DNA from: CALGLS01 sp047626155
GTDB taxonomy: Bacteria > Bacteroidota > Bacteroidia > Chitinophagales > Saprospiraceae
DNA: 27,026 nucleotides
Direction of reading: 5' to 3'
NCBI GenBank assembly: GCA_047626155.1
Contig: JBLHRR010000066.1
Span: 1 to 27,026, forward strand
Position numbers and translations under genes: made by a program. Shown piece after piece: positions 1-8,108 of this stretch (position 1 is its first letter; the number at the start of each line of letters is the position of its first letter). Under the pieces are notes generated by a model. That model was not told where the DNA came from. It worked only from the letters and a program-made list of their open reading frames with translations, and did no database searches.

Positions 1-2123
1 TCATTGCTATCCCTCAGTATCACAAAATAGATTCCTTGACGTAATTGACTGGTGCTTAAATTACATTGATTATAAGCATCAAACTCGGCAGGAGTCGATA
101 TTACTTCCCTTCCCAAGATATCATAAACACTCACGCTGAGTTCTATATTCGATTCGAATAGTATAGTTGTACTTTCTACCGTTGGATTTGGAAATAAGGC
201 ACCACTCTCGGCTAACTTTTTTATAAAATACTTCTCACCAAATGCAAAGGCCTTTTTCCCAATTTTTTCACCAATAATTCGCCCGGAAACATCATCTATC
301 GGTGGGTGTATCCCTCCCCATATTCGGCTTAAACTTGTCTGATCACTGGCATCACGATAGGTAGCCCATTGTAATTTTATTGTCGTAGAAGGTCCTTTTT
401 CAAATTTTAAAAAGCTATTCGCTGGAGCTTCAAAAACCCCTAAACCTCCTGGAAAGAAAGGATCGCCGGTTAGCATTGTAAGAAATTCAGCCGCTGCTCT
501 TGAAAATGTAGAATGGCCCGACACGAATCCCGCGAAAGGTGGTGACACAAAAGAAGGCCTTTGATAAGGAAACCACTCCTCAGCTAAAATCCAATCCACC
601 CCAGCAATATCGTTATTAGGGTCAATAATAAAGCTAGGGCCTTTCCAACAATACATTTTAATCCTACCCACATTTTCATTGAACGCACCTGCCAAAGGAC
701 CTCCAAGATTTATAACCTCAATCAATCCTGGCACCAATGGCAGACCATTTGGATGATAACTAGGTAAGTCACTATCGCTAGATTGCCCTCTATCGGCCAT
801 ATATCGTATAGCACTTATAGGTCTTACATAATCATAATACCCTTTCAATCCCCAGGCGGTAACGGCTGCATCATGCATTGTTCCGCCAAGTATAAAATAG
901 GATTTAACATCCCACTCCAAATCACTTAGTTCATCTCCTTCGCCTTTAAATCTTTTAACCAAATCAGGCTGATCACTTACATAATTAAGCAAAGTAAACC
1001 AATGTCCGGGAGGAGTTTCACTATCGGGACCATCGGCCCAATATTCAGCTAAAACCCTTGTATAATCTCCCCTTAAAACCATTTCCGGCTCATATGGCAA
1101 ATTAGTTTTCGGATTAATACTATGACCAGTACTTGGGTCACTGCCATCTGCGTAGTTGTAAAATGACTTATACTCTTCGAATGTGATCGGAAAACCAGAA
1201 GAATCGAAATTACCTTTGCTAGCGGGTGAAATATCAATTAGAACTCCATCCGCTGGATCTAAATGAGCACTCCATGCGGCAACTAATGAAAAACCCCATT
1301 TATAGGGATCTTCAATTCCGAGACCGTTTTGGAGATATGACGGTGCCCCAGGATCACTATAGACAGTATAATCAAAACCCGATACAGAGTGAATAGTCTT
1401 ATCCTCGTCCTGAAGTGAGAAAGGTGTAACACTGCCCCATTCCGGACTTAAAAAAGCAGGTTGCCCTCCAGGAATTACGTTCCCGCTCTGATCAACATAG
1501 TTTTCAACTTTCAGCGGTTGCCAATGATTAGGATGGGTCATATCCCCGTTACCAGTAATATCAGTATTAAGGGGTTCGTTTAAAGGCTCATAAAGTTGAT
1601 TTCCATAATCCAATGCTTCATTCGAACCATCCTGTAATCCGAAGGCAATAATCTGTTGTGCAATATAATTCCCAAGGGCAGCGGCATCACCGTTTTCATA
1701 ATTGGTGGATGTAATAGAAATATCGTACTGCAAATCTGCCATAAGGCTATTCACTGCCTCTAAGATTTCAACTTGTCTAGGGGCATTTTCAAAACGGTGT
1801 AAGATGATTCGATAAACGGCGTAGCTTATTGCCTTGTTTCTCGCTTCGGAAAGATTTTCCGAAGTTGAAAATCCGTTAAAAGAACAGGTATAATCCCCTA
1901 CTGTTTTTCCTAAGAAAAAAGTATCTGCATAAGGTGCGAAAACTGCCCAGACATCGTACATAGCCACTGAAGTATGAAACAGATTTCGCGCGTGCACAGT
2001 AGGCCGTGCAAAATCATTCCGAATACCATTTAGCACTTCTTCGTTCCATTGTCGTGCAACAGATTGTGCTGTCGTACTACCAACTAGGAAACATAGAAAA
2101 ACTAAAACAGTGTATTTTCTCAT
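1..2123 (-). CDS. vanadium-dependent haloperoxidase / PAP2-type secreted protein with T9SS tail (C-terminus cut by window)
   Basis: Reading the minus strand from an ATG at 2123 gives an open frame of 707 codons that runs off the window start. The N-terminus (MRKYTVLVFLCFLVGSTTAQS) is a signal peptide. All three parts of the acid phosphatase/vanadium haloperoxidase signature are present: K427-x6-R434-P435, S535-G536-H537 and S599-R600-x5-H606, which in known enzymes hold vanadate or phosphate. After F644-P-N-P comes a T9SS type A sorting-domain pattern (SVYDILGREV and then QLRQGIYFVILR), so export through the outer membrane is expected. Family knowledge: such enzymes oxidise halides with peroxide, but the same fold includes phosphatases, and the motifs alone do not separate the two. 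The long insertions and the length above 700 residues fit the bacterial haloperoxidase-like branch. It is divergent from kynU and functionally unrelated to it as far as I can see. The final tail residues and the stop lie outside the window. Confidence 0.85.
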   Translation of the reverse strand, partial: MRKYTVLVFLCFLVGSTTAQSVARQWNEEVLNGIRNDFARPTVHARNLFHTSVAMYDVWAVFAPYADTFFLGKTVGDYTCSFNGFSTSENLSEARNKAISYAVYRIILHRFENAPRQVEILEAVNSLMADLQYDISITSTNYENGDAAALGNYIAQQIIAFGLQDGSNEALDYGNQLYEPLNEPLNTDITGNGDMTHPNHWQPLKVENYVDQSGNVIPGGQPAFLSPEWGSVTPFSLQDEDKTIHSVSGFDYTVYSDPGAPSYLQNGLGIEDPYKWGFSLVAAWSAHLDPADGVLIDISPASKGNFDSSGFPITFEEYKSFYNYADGSDPSTGHSINPKTNLPYEPEMVLRGDYTRVLAEYWADGPDSETPPGHWFTLLNYVSDQPDLVKRFKGEGDELSDLEWDVKSYFILGGTMHDAAVTAWGLKGYYDYVRPISAIRYMADRGQSSDSDLPSYHPNGLPLVPGLIEVINLGGPLAGAFNENVGRIKMYCWKGPSFIIDPNNDIAGVDWILAEEWFPYQRPSFVSPPFAGFVSGHSTFSRAAAEFLTMLTGDPFFPGGLGVFEAPANSFLKFEKGPSTTIKLQWATYRDASDQTSLSRIWGGIHPPIDDVSGRIIGEKIGKKAFAFGEKYFIKKLAESGALFPNPTVESTTILFESNIELSVSVYDILGREVISTPAEFDAYNQCNLSTSQLRQGIYFVILRDSN

Positions 2124-2137
2124 TTATCAGTTTTGTA

Positions 2138-2145
2138 CAAAGATA
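2138..2145 (-). promoter_or_regulatory. candidate -7 element of the haloperoxidase gene
   Basis: On the minus strand this reads TATCTTTG and matches the Bacteroidota -7 consensus TAnnTTTG. It lies 14 bases upstream of the ATG at 2123. A weak GTTG at 2167-2170 (minus strand) is the only -33 candidate, at a spacing of about 21 bases. Position and orientation are right, but the match is short. Confidence 0.45.
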
Positions 2146-2176
2146 CATCGGACAAAGTAATATTAGCAACCCCAAT

Positions 2177-2211
2177 TTTGCCGTCACTTAAAATATTAAT
2201 CCCTATTTTTG
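2177..2211 (+). promoter_or_regulatory. candidate promoter of the kynurenine operon
   Basis: A TTTG at 2177-2180 and a TATTTTTG at 2204-2211 resemble the -33 TTTG and -7 TAnnTTTG boxes of the Bacteroidota housekeeping sigma factor. The 23-base spacer is longer than the usual 19 or so. The -7 box ends 27 bases before the kynU ATG, leaving room for a short leader. It shares the 115-base divergent spacer with the haloperoxidase promoter. Confidence 0.45.
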
Positions 2212-2238
2212 TTAGACGCTCAAAATTGATAGATTAAT

Positions 2239-3501
2239 ATGTTCGAAAACACTTTGAAATTCGCTAAAAAATGTGATACTTTGGATACATTAGCTAGCTT
2301 TAGAAATAAATTTCATATTCCTAAAAACGTCGATGGTCAAGAGTTGGTTTACCTTTGCGGAAACTCTCTGGGACTTCAACCTAAAACAGTTTCTAACTAC
2401 ATTGAGCAAGAACTTAATGATTGGGCCACATTAGGAGTAGAAGGTCATACAGATGCCAAGCATCCTTGGTTGCCTTACCACGAATTTCTGACCGAAAATA
2501 TGGCGAAAATAGTTGGCGCTAAGCCTTCCGAAGTTGTTGTTATGAATGGTCTTACTACTAATCTTCATTTAATGATGGTTTCCTTTTATAGGCCTACAGC
2601 AACTAAGTATAAAATTATTATTGAGAGTGATGCATTCCCAAGTGACAAGTATGCTGTGGAAAGTCAGTTGAAATTTCATGGTTTTGATCCGAGCGACGCC
2701 CTAATTCTGTGGAAACCTCGAAAAGGTGAAGAACTTTGTCGCTTTGAAGATCTGGAAGAAATCATGGATCACCAGGGTGGTGAAATTGCTTTATTGATGA
2801 TTGGAAGTACTAATTACTATTCCGGGCAAGCCTTCCCTTTGAAAAAAATCACAGATTTAGGACATAGTCATGGATGTATGGTTGGATTTGATCTCGCTCA
2901 TGGCGCAGGCAACATTCAACCCAATTTACATGAAACTGGAGCCGACTTTGCGGTGTGGTGTACTTATAAATATCTCAACAGTGGTCCTGGTAGCCTAGGT
3001 GGCTGTTTTGTTCACGAACGTCATGCAAGTAACAAAGATTTGAATCGTTTTACTGGCTGGTGGGGACATAATAAGGAAACGCGTTTTAATATGCGTCACG
3101 AATTTGATGCTTTAAGTGGAGCTGAAGGTTGGCAATTAAGCAATCCGCCAATTCTTTCAATGGCAGCTATAAGAGCCTCTTTGGATATTTTTTCCGAAGC
3201 TGGTTTTGAAAATATTCGCAAAAAGTCTTTAAAGCTGACCGGTTTTCTAGAGTATTTAATTGATAACCTAAAGGATAATAGAATAAGCATTATTACCCCC
3301 CGAAACCCTGAGGAAAGAGGTTGCCAATTATCAATTCAGGTAAAAAGTGCTGATAAAAATTTGCACACAAGACTTACAGAGGCTGGTGTTATAAGTGATT
3401 GGAGAGAACCGGATGTTATCCGTGTTGCTCCTATCCCACTCTATAACAGTTTTGAAGATATTTATCATTTTGCTGAACGATTAAAAAAAGTATTGAATTA
3501 A
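2239..3501 (+). CDS. kynU: kynureninase
   Basis: This is a PLP-dependent fold-type I enzyme that cleaves kynurenine to anthranilate and alanine, or 3-hydroxykynurenine to 3-hydroxyanthranilate and alanine. At 420 residues it is close to the family's usual length. YLCGNSLGLQPK near residue 38 and HPWLPYH near 75 are typical of the N-terminal region. GFDLAHG holds the PLP-ring aspartate D218. WCTYKYLNSGPG holds K244, the expected Schiff-base lysine. GAEGWQLSNPP follows further on. It is the first gene of a same-strand cluster, with kmo starting 90 bases later. With kmo next door, 3-hydroxykynurenine is the likely physiological substrate. The ATG follows an A/T-rich leader without a Shine-Dalgarno site, which is normal for this phylum. 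Confidence 0.96.
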   Translation: MFENTLKFAKKCDTLDTLASFRNKFHIPKNVDGQELVYLCGNSLGLQPKTVSNYIEQELNDWATLGVEGHTDAKHPWLPYHEFLTENMAKIVGAKPSEVVVMNGLTTNLHLMMVSFYRPTATKYKIIIESDAFPSDKYAVESQLKFHGFDPSDALILWKPRKGEELCRFEDLEEIMDHQGGEIALLMIGSTNYYSGQAFPLKKITDLGHSHGCMVGFDLAHGAGNIQPNLHETGADFAVWCTYKYLNSGPGSLGGCFVHERHASNKDLNRFTGWWGHNKETRFNMRHEFDALSGAEGWQLSNPPILSMAAIRASLDIFSEAGFENIRKKSLKLTGFLEYLIDNLKDNRISIITPRNPEERGCQLSIQVKSADKNLHTRLTEAGVISDWREPDVIRVAPIPLYNSFEDIYHFAERLKKVLN

Positions 3502-3591
3502 TAATTTTATTAGGGAAGATCCCTCCTCATATTTCGGGATGTTTGAGAGAGTTTCGGAACCAAAAAATACATTCCTTTTAGGAAATTTCAT

Positions 3592-5013
3592 ATGAGTAAA
3601 AAAGACAACATACTTATTATTGGAGCAGGGCTTTGCGGAAGTCTACTTGCACTTCGAATGGCACAGCGTGGCTACAAAGTTACCCTAGTTGAAAAACGGC
3701 CCGATTTGCGTAAAATCGAGCAAGATGCAGGGAGATCAATAAATTTATCACTCTCGGATAGAGGGCTAAGAGGCCTGCGCATAGCTGGTGTTGAAGCTGA
3801 AGCCAAAGAACAGTGTATTCCAATGCACGGGCGCATGATTCATGATAAAGAGGGGAATACATTCTTAAGCAAATACAGTGGTCGAAAAAACGAATTCATC
3901 AATTCTATCTCTCGTCCCGGATTGAACATGATGCTACTGGACGCTGCAGAAAAAATGCCGAATGTTAACCTAGTTTTCGATCACGCCTGTGAAGATATTG
4001 ATTTAAAAAATGCTTCTGCAACTTTTAAAAATTACAATACAGGGGCATTAGTTACTTTTAAAGGTGATATTCTTTTAGGAACGGATGGAGCTGGCTCTGT
4101 AGTTAGAAAAAGCATGTTTAATAACAGAAACTTTTTATTTAGTTTTTCTATAGGCTGGCTTACTCACGGCTATAAAGAACTAACAATTCCGCCCGCCGAG
4201 AATGGTGGATACAGAACCGATAAAAATGCCTTGCACATCTGGCCTCGAGGGGAGGATATGCTCATTGCACTTCCAAATATGGATGGTAGTTTTACCGTTA
4301 CTTTATTTCTTCCATATGCAGATAGCAATTACTGTTTCGAAAATTTAACCACACCTGAAAAAGTGCAGGAATATTTTCAACAGGAGTTCCCCGACGCCCT
4401 GGCTTTAATGCCGAATTTAACCGAAGTGTTTTTCGAAAACCCTACAGGGCCTTTGGGAACTATTAAATGTTCCCCTTGGAATTCCTTCGGAAAGTCATTA
4501 ATTTTAGGAGATGCCGCTCACGCCATTGTGCCATTTTACGGACAAGGAATGAACGCCTCTTTTGAAGATGTTGTAGTCTTTGATGAAGTATTGGAGAAAT
4601 TTGAAGATAAACTATTCACCGGAGAAATAGATTGGGAAAAAATATTCGAAGAATATGAAAAAGCGCGTAAAAAAGACACCGATGCTATAGCTGATCTTGC
4701 AGTAGATAATTTTCACGAAATGAAAGAGCATACGGCAAGTGAATTGTTTCAGCAGAAGAGAAAACTTGAAACTGCTTTTGAAGCGGAGTTTCCAGACGAA
4801 TATTACTCTAAATACTCAATGGTAACTTTCAATGAAAATATATCTTATGACGAGGCGATGACAAGGGGTCGAGCTCAAGATAAAGCCATTCTTAATTTGA
4901 TTGATGACGGCAAACTTCCTGAAACAATGCCATTGAATGAGAAACTTATTTTAGTGAAAAGAACAACGGAAGAAATTCTAGATGACAATGCCGTACTCGG
5001 AAAATTAAAATAA
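3592..5013 (+). CDS. kmo: kynurenine 3-monooxygenase
   Basis: This is a class A flavoprotein hydroxylase that uses NADPH and O2 to convert L-kynurenine to 3-hydroxykynurenine. The N-terminal dinucleotide-binding motif GAGLCG (residues 11-16) binds FAD, with VTLVEKR closing the Rossmann unit. RSINLSLSDRGLRGL (48-62) is characteristic of KMO. The FAD ribityl-binding segment GDAAHAIVPFYGQGMNASFED starts at residue 306. At 473 residues it is typical. The bacterial protein has no obvious C-terminal membrane helix. It sits directly upstream of the aminomuconate-type genes and downstream of kynU, so the operon handles the 3-hydroxy branch rather than anthranilate. Confidence 0.96.
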   Translation: MSKKDNILIIGAGLCGSLLALRMAQRGYKVTLVEKRPDLRKIEQDAGRSINLSLSDRGLRGLRIAGVEAEAKEQCIPMHGRMIHDKEGNTFLSKYSGRKNEFINSISRPGLNMMLLDAAEKMPNVNLVFDHACEDIDLKNASATFKNYNTGALVTFKGDILLGTDGAGSVVRKSMFNNRNFLFSFSIGWLTHGYKELTIPPAENGGYRTDKNALHIWPRGEDMLIALPNMDGSFTVTLFLPYADSNYCFENLTTPEKVQEYFQQEFPDALALMPNLTEVFFENPTGPLGTIKCSPWNSFGKSLILGDAAHAIVPFYGQGMNASFEDVVVFDEVLEKFEDKLFTGEIDWEKIFEEYEKARKKDTDAIADLAVDNFHEMKEHTASELFQQKRKLETAFEAEFPDEYYSKYSMVTFNENISYDEAMTRGRAQDKAILNLIDDGKLPETMPLNEKLILVKRTTEEILDDNAVLGKLK

Positions 5014-5121
5014 ATTTTTTCTTTGAATAGCTTCTTCATAATTAGAGGAGGTATACATCACATAAGGTTTTACAAGTCCTAAACCTCTTCAAGAGGCCAC
5101 TAATTGAAATACTGTTACACT

Positions 5122-5547
5122 ATGAAAAACAAAAGTAGACTTATTGAAGGAAAGGCTACTCCAAGAGGAGCGTATCCACACGTAAAACGTGTCGGAGATT
5201 TTATATTTGTTTCTGGAGCAAGTTCCCGATTACCTGACAATACATTTGCTGGGGTACATCAAATAGATGATATGGGAACCATGCGATTGGATGTACGAGA
5301 ACAAACGAAGGCAGTTTTAGAAAATATAAAAGATTATCTTGCAGCTGAAGGTGCTACTATGGCCGATGTTGTTGACGTCACTTCATTTCTGGTGAATATG
5401 AATGATTTTGCAGGTTATAACGAGGTCTATGCAACCTATTTTGACAAAGAAACGGGACCTACAAGAACGACAGTTGCTGTTCATCAATTACCTCACCCAC
5501 ATTTAGTAGTGGAAATTAAAGCAATGGCATATAAAAAGCTCAGTTAA
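5122..5547 (+). CDS. RidA-family protein, probable 2-aminomuconate deaminase
   Basis: This is a 141-residue YjgF/RidA-family protein. The sequence shows GDFIFVSGASSR near the N-terminus, a central V(T)SFLVNMNDF segment, and the conserved arginine segment TGPTRTTVAVHQLPHPHLVVEIKA near the C-terminus. RidA proteins hydrolyse enamines and imines. In 3-hydroxyanthranilate/2-nitrobenzoate degradation clusters a RidA-like protein acts as 2-aminomuconate deaminase, releasing ammonia to give 4-oxalocrotonate. The position directly before the 2-aminomuconate semialdehyde dehydrogenase gene supports that role, although the family alone would allow general imine detoxification. I chose the ATG at 5122. 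A TTG at 5104 would add six residues that do not fit the family start. The next gene begins 19 bases after the stop. Confidence 0.85.
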   Translation: MKNKSRLIEGKATPRGAYPHVKRVGDFIFVSGASSRLPDNTFAGVHQIDDMGTMRLDVREQTKAVLENIKDYLAAEGATMADVVDVTSFLVNMNDFAGYNEVYATYFDKETGPTRTTVAVHQLPHPHLVVEIKAMAYKKLS

Positions 5548-5566
5548 GCATCACGAATCTAGAGAG

Positions 5567-7012
5567 ATGAAAAAAATATTAAACTACATAAACGGTCAAT
5601 ATTTGCCTCCCATCGCTGATGGGTGGTTAGATAATTACAATCCGAGTAATGGTGAAATCTATTCTCAAATAGCAAATTCAAAAGAAGAGGATATTTCTTT
5701 AGCATACGAAGCTGCCAGAGATGCTTTTCCAACTTGGTCTAACACTAGTATTGACGAACGTAGTGCTATTATGCTTAAAATTGCATCTCTCATTGATGAT
5801 AATTTAGACCGTTTTGCTTTAGCCGAATCGATGGATAACGGTAAACCTTTAAGTCTAGCTACTGCAATTGATATCCCGAGGGCGTCCAGTAATTTTCGGT
5901 TTTTTGGAAATGCTATAACCCAGTTTTCTAGTGAAGCACACGAAAGTATTGGTTTGAATACGATGAATTTTACACTTCGACAACCCATTGGAGTTGTGGG
6001 TTGCATTTCTCCTTGGAATTTACCCTTGTATTTATTTTCTTGGAAAATAGCTCCGGCCATAGCCGCTGGAAATACGGTAGTCGCAAAACCCAGCGAAGTG
6101 ACTCCAATGACAGCCTTTCTTTTAGGGGAAATTTGTACTGAAGCAGGCTTGCCCAAAGGCGTTTTAAATATTGTTCATGGCTTAGGACCTTCCGCAGGAC
6201 AGGCGATCGTTGCACATCCAAATATTAAAGCCATTTCATTTACGGGAGGAACAAAAACTGGGGAACATATTGCACGTACCGCCGCACCAATGTTCAAAAA
6301 ACTATCATTAGAATTGGGAGGTAAAAATCCAAATATCATTTTTGCTGACTGCGACTACGATAAAATGTTAGCGGTATCCGTTAAATCATCCTTTACAAAT
6401 CAGGGACAAATATGTCTCTGCGGAAGTAGGATCTTTGTAGAGAGCTCTATTTACGAGCAATTTAAAACAGATTTTATAGCAAAGGTTAGTGAGCTGAAAG
6501 TTGGAAACCCTTTTGAAACAGAAACAGATATTGGGGCACTAGTCTCGAAACCACATCTCGAAAAAGTCCAATCATATATTAAGATAGCGGAAGAAGAAGG
6601 AGGTAAGGTTTTATTTGGAGGAAAAACGATACAAGTATCTGGATCTGAAAATGGTTATTATTTAGAGCCAACTATTATTGAAGTGTACGATGATCAATGT
6701 CGCGTGAACCAAGAAGAAATCTTTGGACCTGTTGTGACTCTTATGCCATTTGAAACAGAAGACCAAGCATTACAATTTGCCAACGGTGTAAAGTATGGGC
6801 TCTCTTCAACGCTATGGACAAGCGACCTTAACAGAACAATGCGGATGAGCAAAAAATTAGAAGCTGGAATTGTATGGGTAAATACCTGGATGAGCCGTGA
6901 TCTGCGAACTCCTTTCGGGGGAGTTAAAAATAGCGGAGTAGGCCGTGAAGGAGGATTTGAAGCCTTGCGTTTTTTCACGGAAGCCAAAAATGTATGTATT
7001 AAATATGATTGA
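5567..7012 (+). CDS. 2-aminomuconate 6-semialdehyde dehydrogenase (ALDH superfamily)
   Basis: This is an NAD(P)-dependent aldehyde dehydrogenase of 481 residues. The expected catalytic set is visible: N151 in SPWNLPLY, K174 in AKPSEVTP, the glycine motif FTGGTKTG (225-232), E249 in LELGGKNP, and C283 in GQICLCGSR. GPVVTLMPFETED and PFGGVKNSGVGREGG complete the pattern. The close fit to the 2-hydroxymuconic/2-aminomuconic semialdehyde dehydrogenase subfamily and the neighbours (RidA upstream, ACMS decarboxylase downstream) point to oxidation of 2-aminomuconate semialdehyde to 2-aminomuconate. This draws carbon towards the central pathway before spontaneous cyclisation to picolinate. Substrate choice is inferred from context. 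Downstream is a 202-base gap filled with repeats. Confidence 0.9.
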   Translation: MKKILNYINGQYLPPIADGWLDNYNPSNGEIYSQIANSKEEDISLAYEAARDAFPTWSNTSIDERSAIMLKIASLIDDNLDRFALAESMDNGKPLSLATAIDIPRASSNFRFFGNAITQFSSEAHESIGLNTMNFTLRQPIGVVGCISPWNLPLYLFSWKIAPAIAAGNTVVAKPSEVTPMTAFLLGEICTEAGLPKGVLNIVHGLGPSAGQAIVAHPNIKAISFTGGTKTGEHIARTAAPMFKKLSLELGGKNPNIIFADCDYDKMLAVSVKSSFTNQGQICLCGSRIFVESSIYEQFKTDFIAKVSELKVGNPFETETDIGALVSKPHLEKVQSYIKIAEEEGGKVLFGGKTIQVSGSENGYYLEPTIIEVYDDQCRVNQEEIFGPVVTLMPFETEDQALQFANGVKYGLSSTLWTSDLNRTMRMSKKLEAGIVWVNTWMSRDLRTPFGGVKNSGVGREGGFEALRFFTEAKNVCIKYD

Positions 7013-7077
7013 AATAGATCGCTGTGCTTTTAGATTATTAGACGAAGAACAATTATAAAATTATTAAAAACACAACA

Positions 7078-7119
7078 CTGAGCTTGTTGAAATGCTCAAC
7101 AGGTCTTCAACAGGCTCAG
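7078..7119. repeat. intergenic inverted repeat, first hairpin
   Basis: The arms 7078-7091 (ctgagcttgttgaa) and 7106-7119 (ttcaacaggctcag) are complementary at 13 of 14 positions, the exception allowing a G-U pair, around a 14-base loop. The loop itself contains ctcaacagg, a partial direct copy of the right arm. The context and form resemble the dispersed intergenic hairpin repeats common in flavobacterial genomes. Confidence 0.75.
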
Positions 7120-7140
7120 ACTAACAATAAAATCATAAAA

Positions 7141-7209
7141 TGTCTCCCCGAGCGCAGTCGAGGGGTTGTTAAATAATAAATATAGGTCTCGACTGCGCTC
7201 GACCTGACA
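7141..7209. repeat. intergenic inverted repeat, second hairpin
   Basis: Arms at 7141-7162 and 7188-7209 match as an inverted repeat at 18 of 22 positions. They include a perfect 14-base core (cgagcgcagtcgag at 7149-7162 against 7188-7201) and matching outer ends (tgtc/gaca). The loop is 25 A/T-rich bases. The GC-rich core stands out from its AT-rich surroundings. The right arm ends five bases before the ATG of the SDR gene, so the structure could influence its translation or transcription. It is probably a dispersed repeat family. Confidence 0.8.
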
Positions 7210-7214
7210 GAAAA

Positions 7215-8000
7215 ATGAATTTAAATTTTAAAGATAAAAACGCACTTGTATGTGGAAGCACAGCAGGAATAGGAAAATCTACCGCGATGCTATTAGCCAA
7301 ACTCGGAGCTACAGTGACTTTATTGGCAAGAGACGAGGAGAAGTTGAAGAACACGCTTTTAGAATTACCATTTCAAGACGGTCAGAAACATAATTATATA
7401 GTTGCCGATTTTAGCAATCCTGAATTACTTAAGGAAAGAGTGAATGTGGTGACAGAGAACAAAATTTTTCATATTTTGCTAAATAACACAGGAGGCCCGA
7501 AAGGTGGACCTATATTTTCAGCAGAACCCTCAGAATTTACAAATGCTTTTACACAGCATTTAATTTGTAATCAAATATTAGTTCAAGCCTTAGTTCCGGG
7601 AATGAAAAAAGCAGATTACGGTAGGATAATTAATATTATTTCTACCTCTGTAAAGCAACCTATTGATGGCTTAGGTGTGAGTAACACGATTAGAGGAGCT
7701 GTTGCCAGTTGGAGTAAAACTCTGGCCAATGAACTTGGACAATATGGGATTACTGTCAATAATGTTCTTCCAGGATTCACGGCTACGGACAGATTGGACG
7801 ATATTGTTGCCAATGCCGCAAAGAAATTAAACAAAACAGAAGGGGAAGCCAGTGCCTTCATGATGGGACTTGTGCCCGCGAATCGTTTTGCTCAGCCAGG
7901 AGAAATTGCAAATGCTGTGGTTTTCTTGGCAAGTGAGGCCGCGAGCTATATCAATGGAATTAATCTCCCGGTGGATGGAGGACGGACTAAAAGTTTGTAA
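7215..8000 (+). CDS. SDR-family protein with altered catalytic tetrad
   Basis: This is a 261-residue Rossmann protein of the short-chain dehydrogenase/reductase superfamily. The cofactor motif is GSTAGIG (14-20), close to the usual TGxxxGIG. HILLNNTGGP (86-95) replaces NNAG. NIISTS (140-145) carries the usual serine, S143. C-terminal PGFTATDRL and INLPVDGG fit the family. Where YxxxK is expected, the sequence reads S156-N-T-I-R160, so both the general-base tyrosine and the lysine are missing. A known subgroup of 3-oxoacyl-ACP-reductase-like SDRs shows the same departure, so this is probably not a mutation. A role in kynurenine or aminomuconate breakdown is suggested only by position. The reaction is unknown to me. 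The ATG directly follows a hairpin repeat. Confidence 0.85.
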   Translation: MNLNFKDKNALVCGSTAGIGKSTAMLLAKLGATVTLLARDEEKLKNTLLELPFQDGQKHNYIVADFSNPELLKERVNVVTENKIFHILLNNTGGPKGGPIFSAEPSEFTNAFTQHLICNQILVQALVPGMKKADYGRIINIISTSVKQPIDGLGVSNTIRGAVASWSKTLANELGQYGITVNNVLPGFTATDRLDDIVANAAKKLNKTEGEASAFMMGLVPANRFAQPGEIANAVVFLASEAASYINGINLPVDGGRTKSL

Positions 8001-8083
8001 CTTTAGCAATATCCTGTACTTGATAGATTCTTAAAAAAGAAATCTCGGAAATAGAAAAATCAAAAATAGATTCAATTAATATG

Positions 8084-8104
8084 ATCCCTGCCTTCGCCGG
8101 GAAT
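8084..8104. repeat. short intergenic hairpin before the ACMS decarboxylase gene
   Basis: The segment atccctgccttcgccgggaat can fold on itself (tccc against ggga, with one mismatch pair inside and a small loop). It resembles the ccctgccttcgcaggg type of dispersed intergenic repeat. It ends four bases before the ATG at 8109. The rest of the 108-base gap is AT-rich and shows nothing else. Confidence 0.45.
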
Positions 8105-8108
8105 AGAT

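Noticed and set aside
2006..2191. 61-codon plus-strand frame overlapping the haloperoxidase start
   Set aside because: It is antisense to the signal peptide region of the haloperoxidase and has no family resemblance.
3512..3524. Hairpin aggga-aga-tccct between kynU and kmo as a regulatory element
   Set aside because: Five pairs with a three-base loop and no T-tract is too weak to support a function.
5044..5096. Attenuator-like alternative hairpins in the kmo-RidA gap
   Set aside because: The competing stems are only 5-6 bases long and there is no leader peptide, so chance pairing is likely.
5104..5121. TTG start for the RidA-family gene
   Set aside because: It would add MKYCYT before a normal ATG that fits the family N-terminus, so the ATG at 5122 is preferred.
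5665..6156. 163-codon open frame antisense to the aldehyde dehydrogenase gene
   Set aside because: It lies wholly inside a well-supported gene, shows no recognisable domain and has no promoter-like box. It is a shadow of the coding strand.
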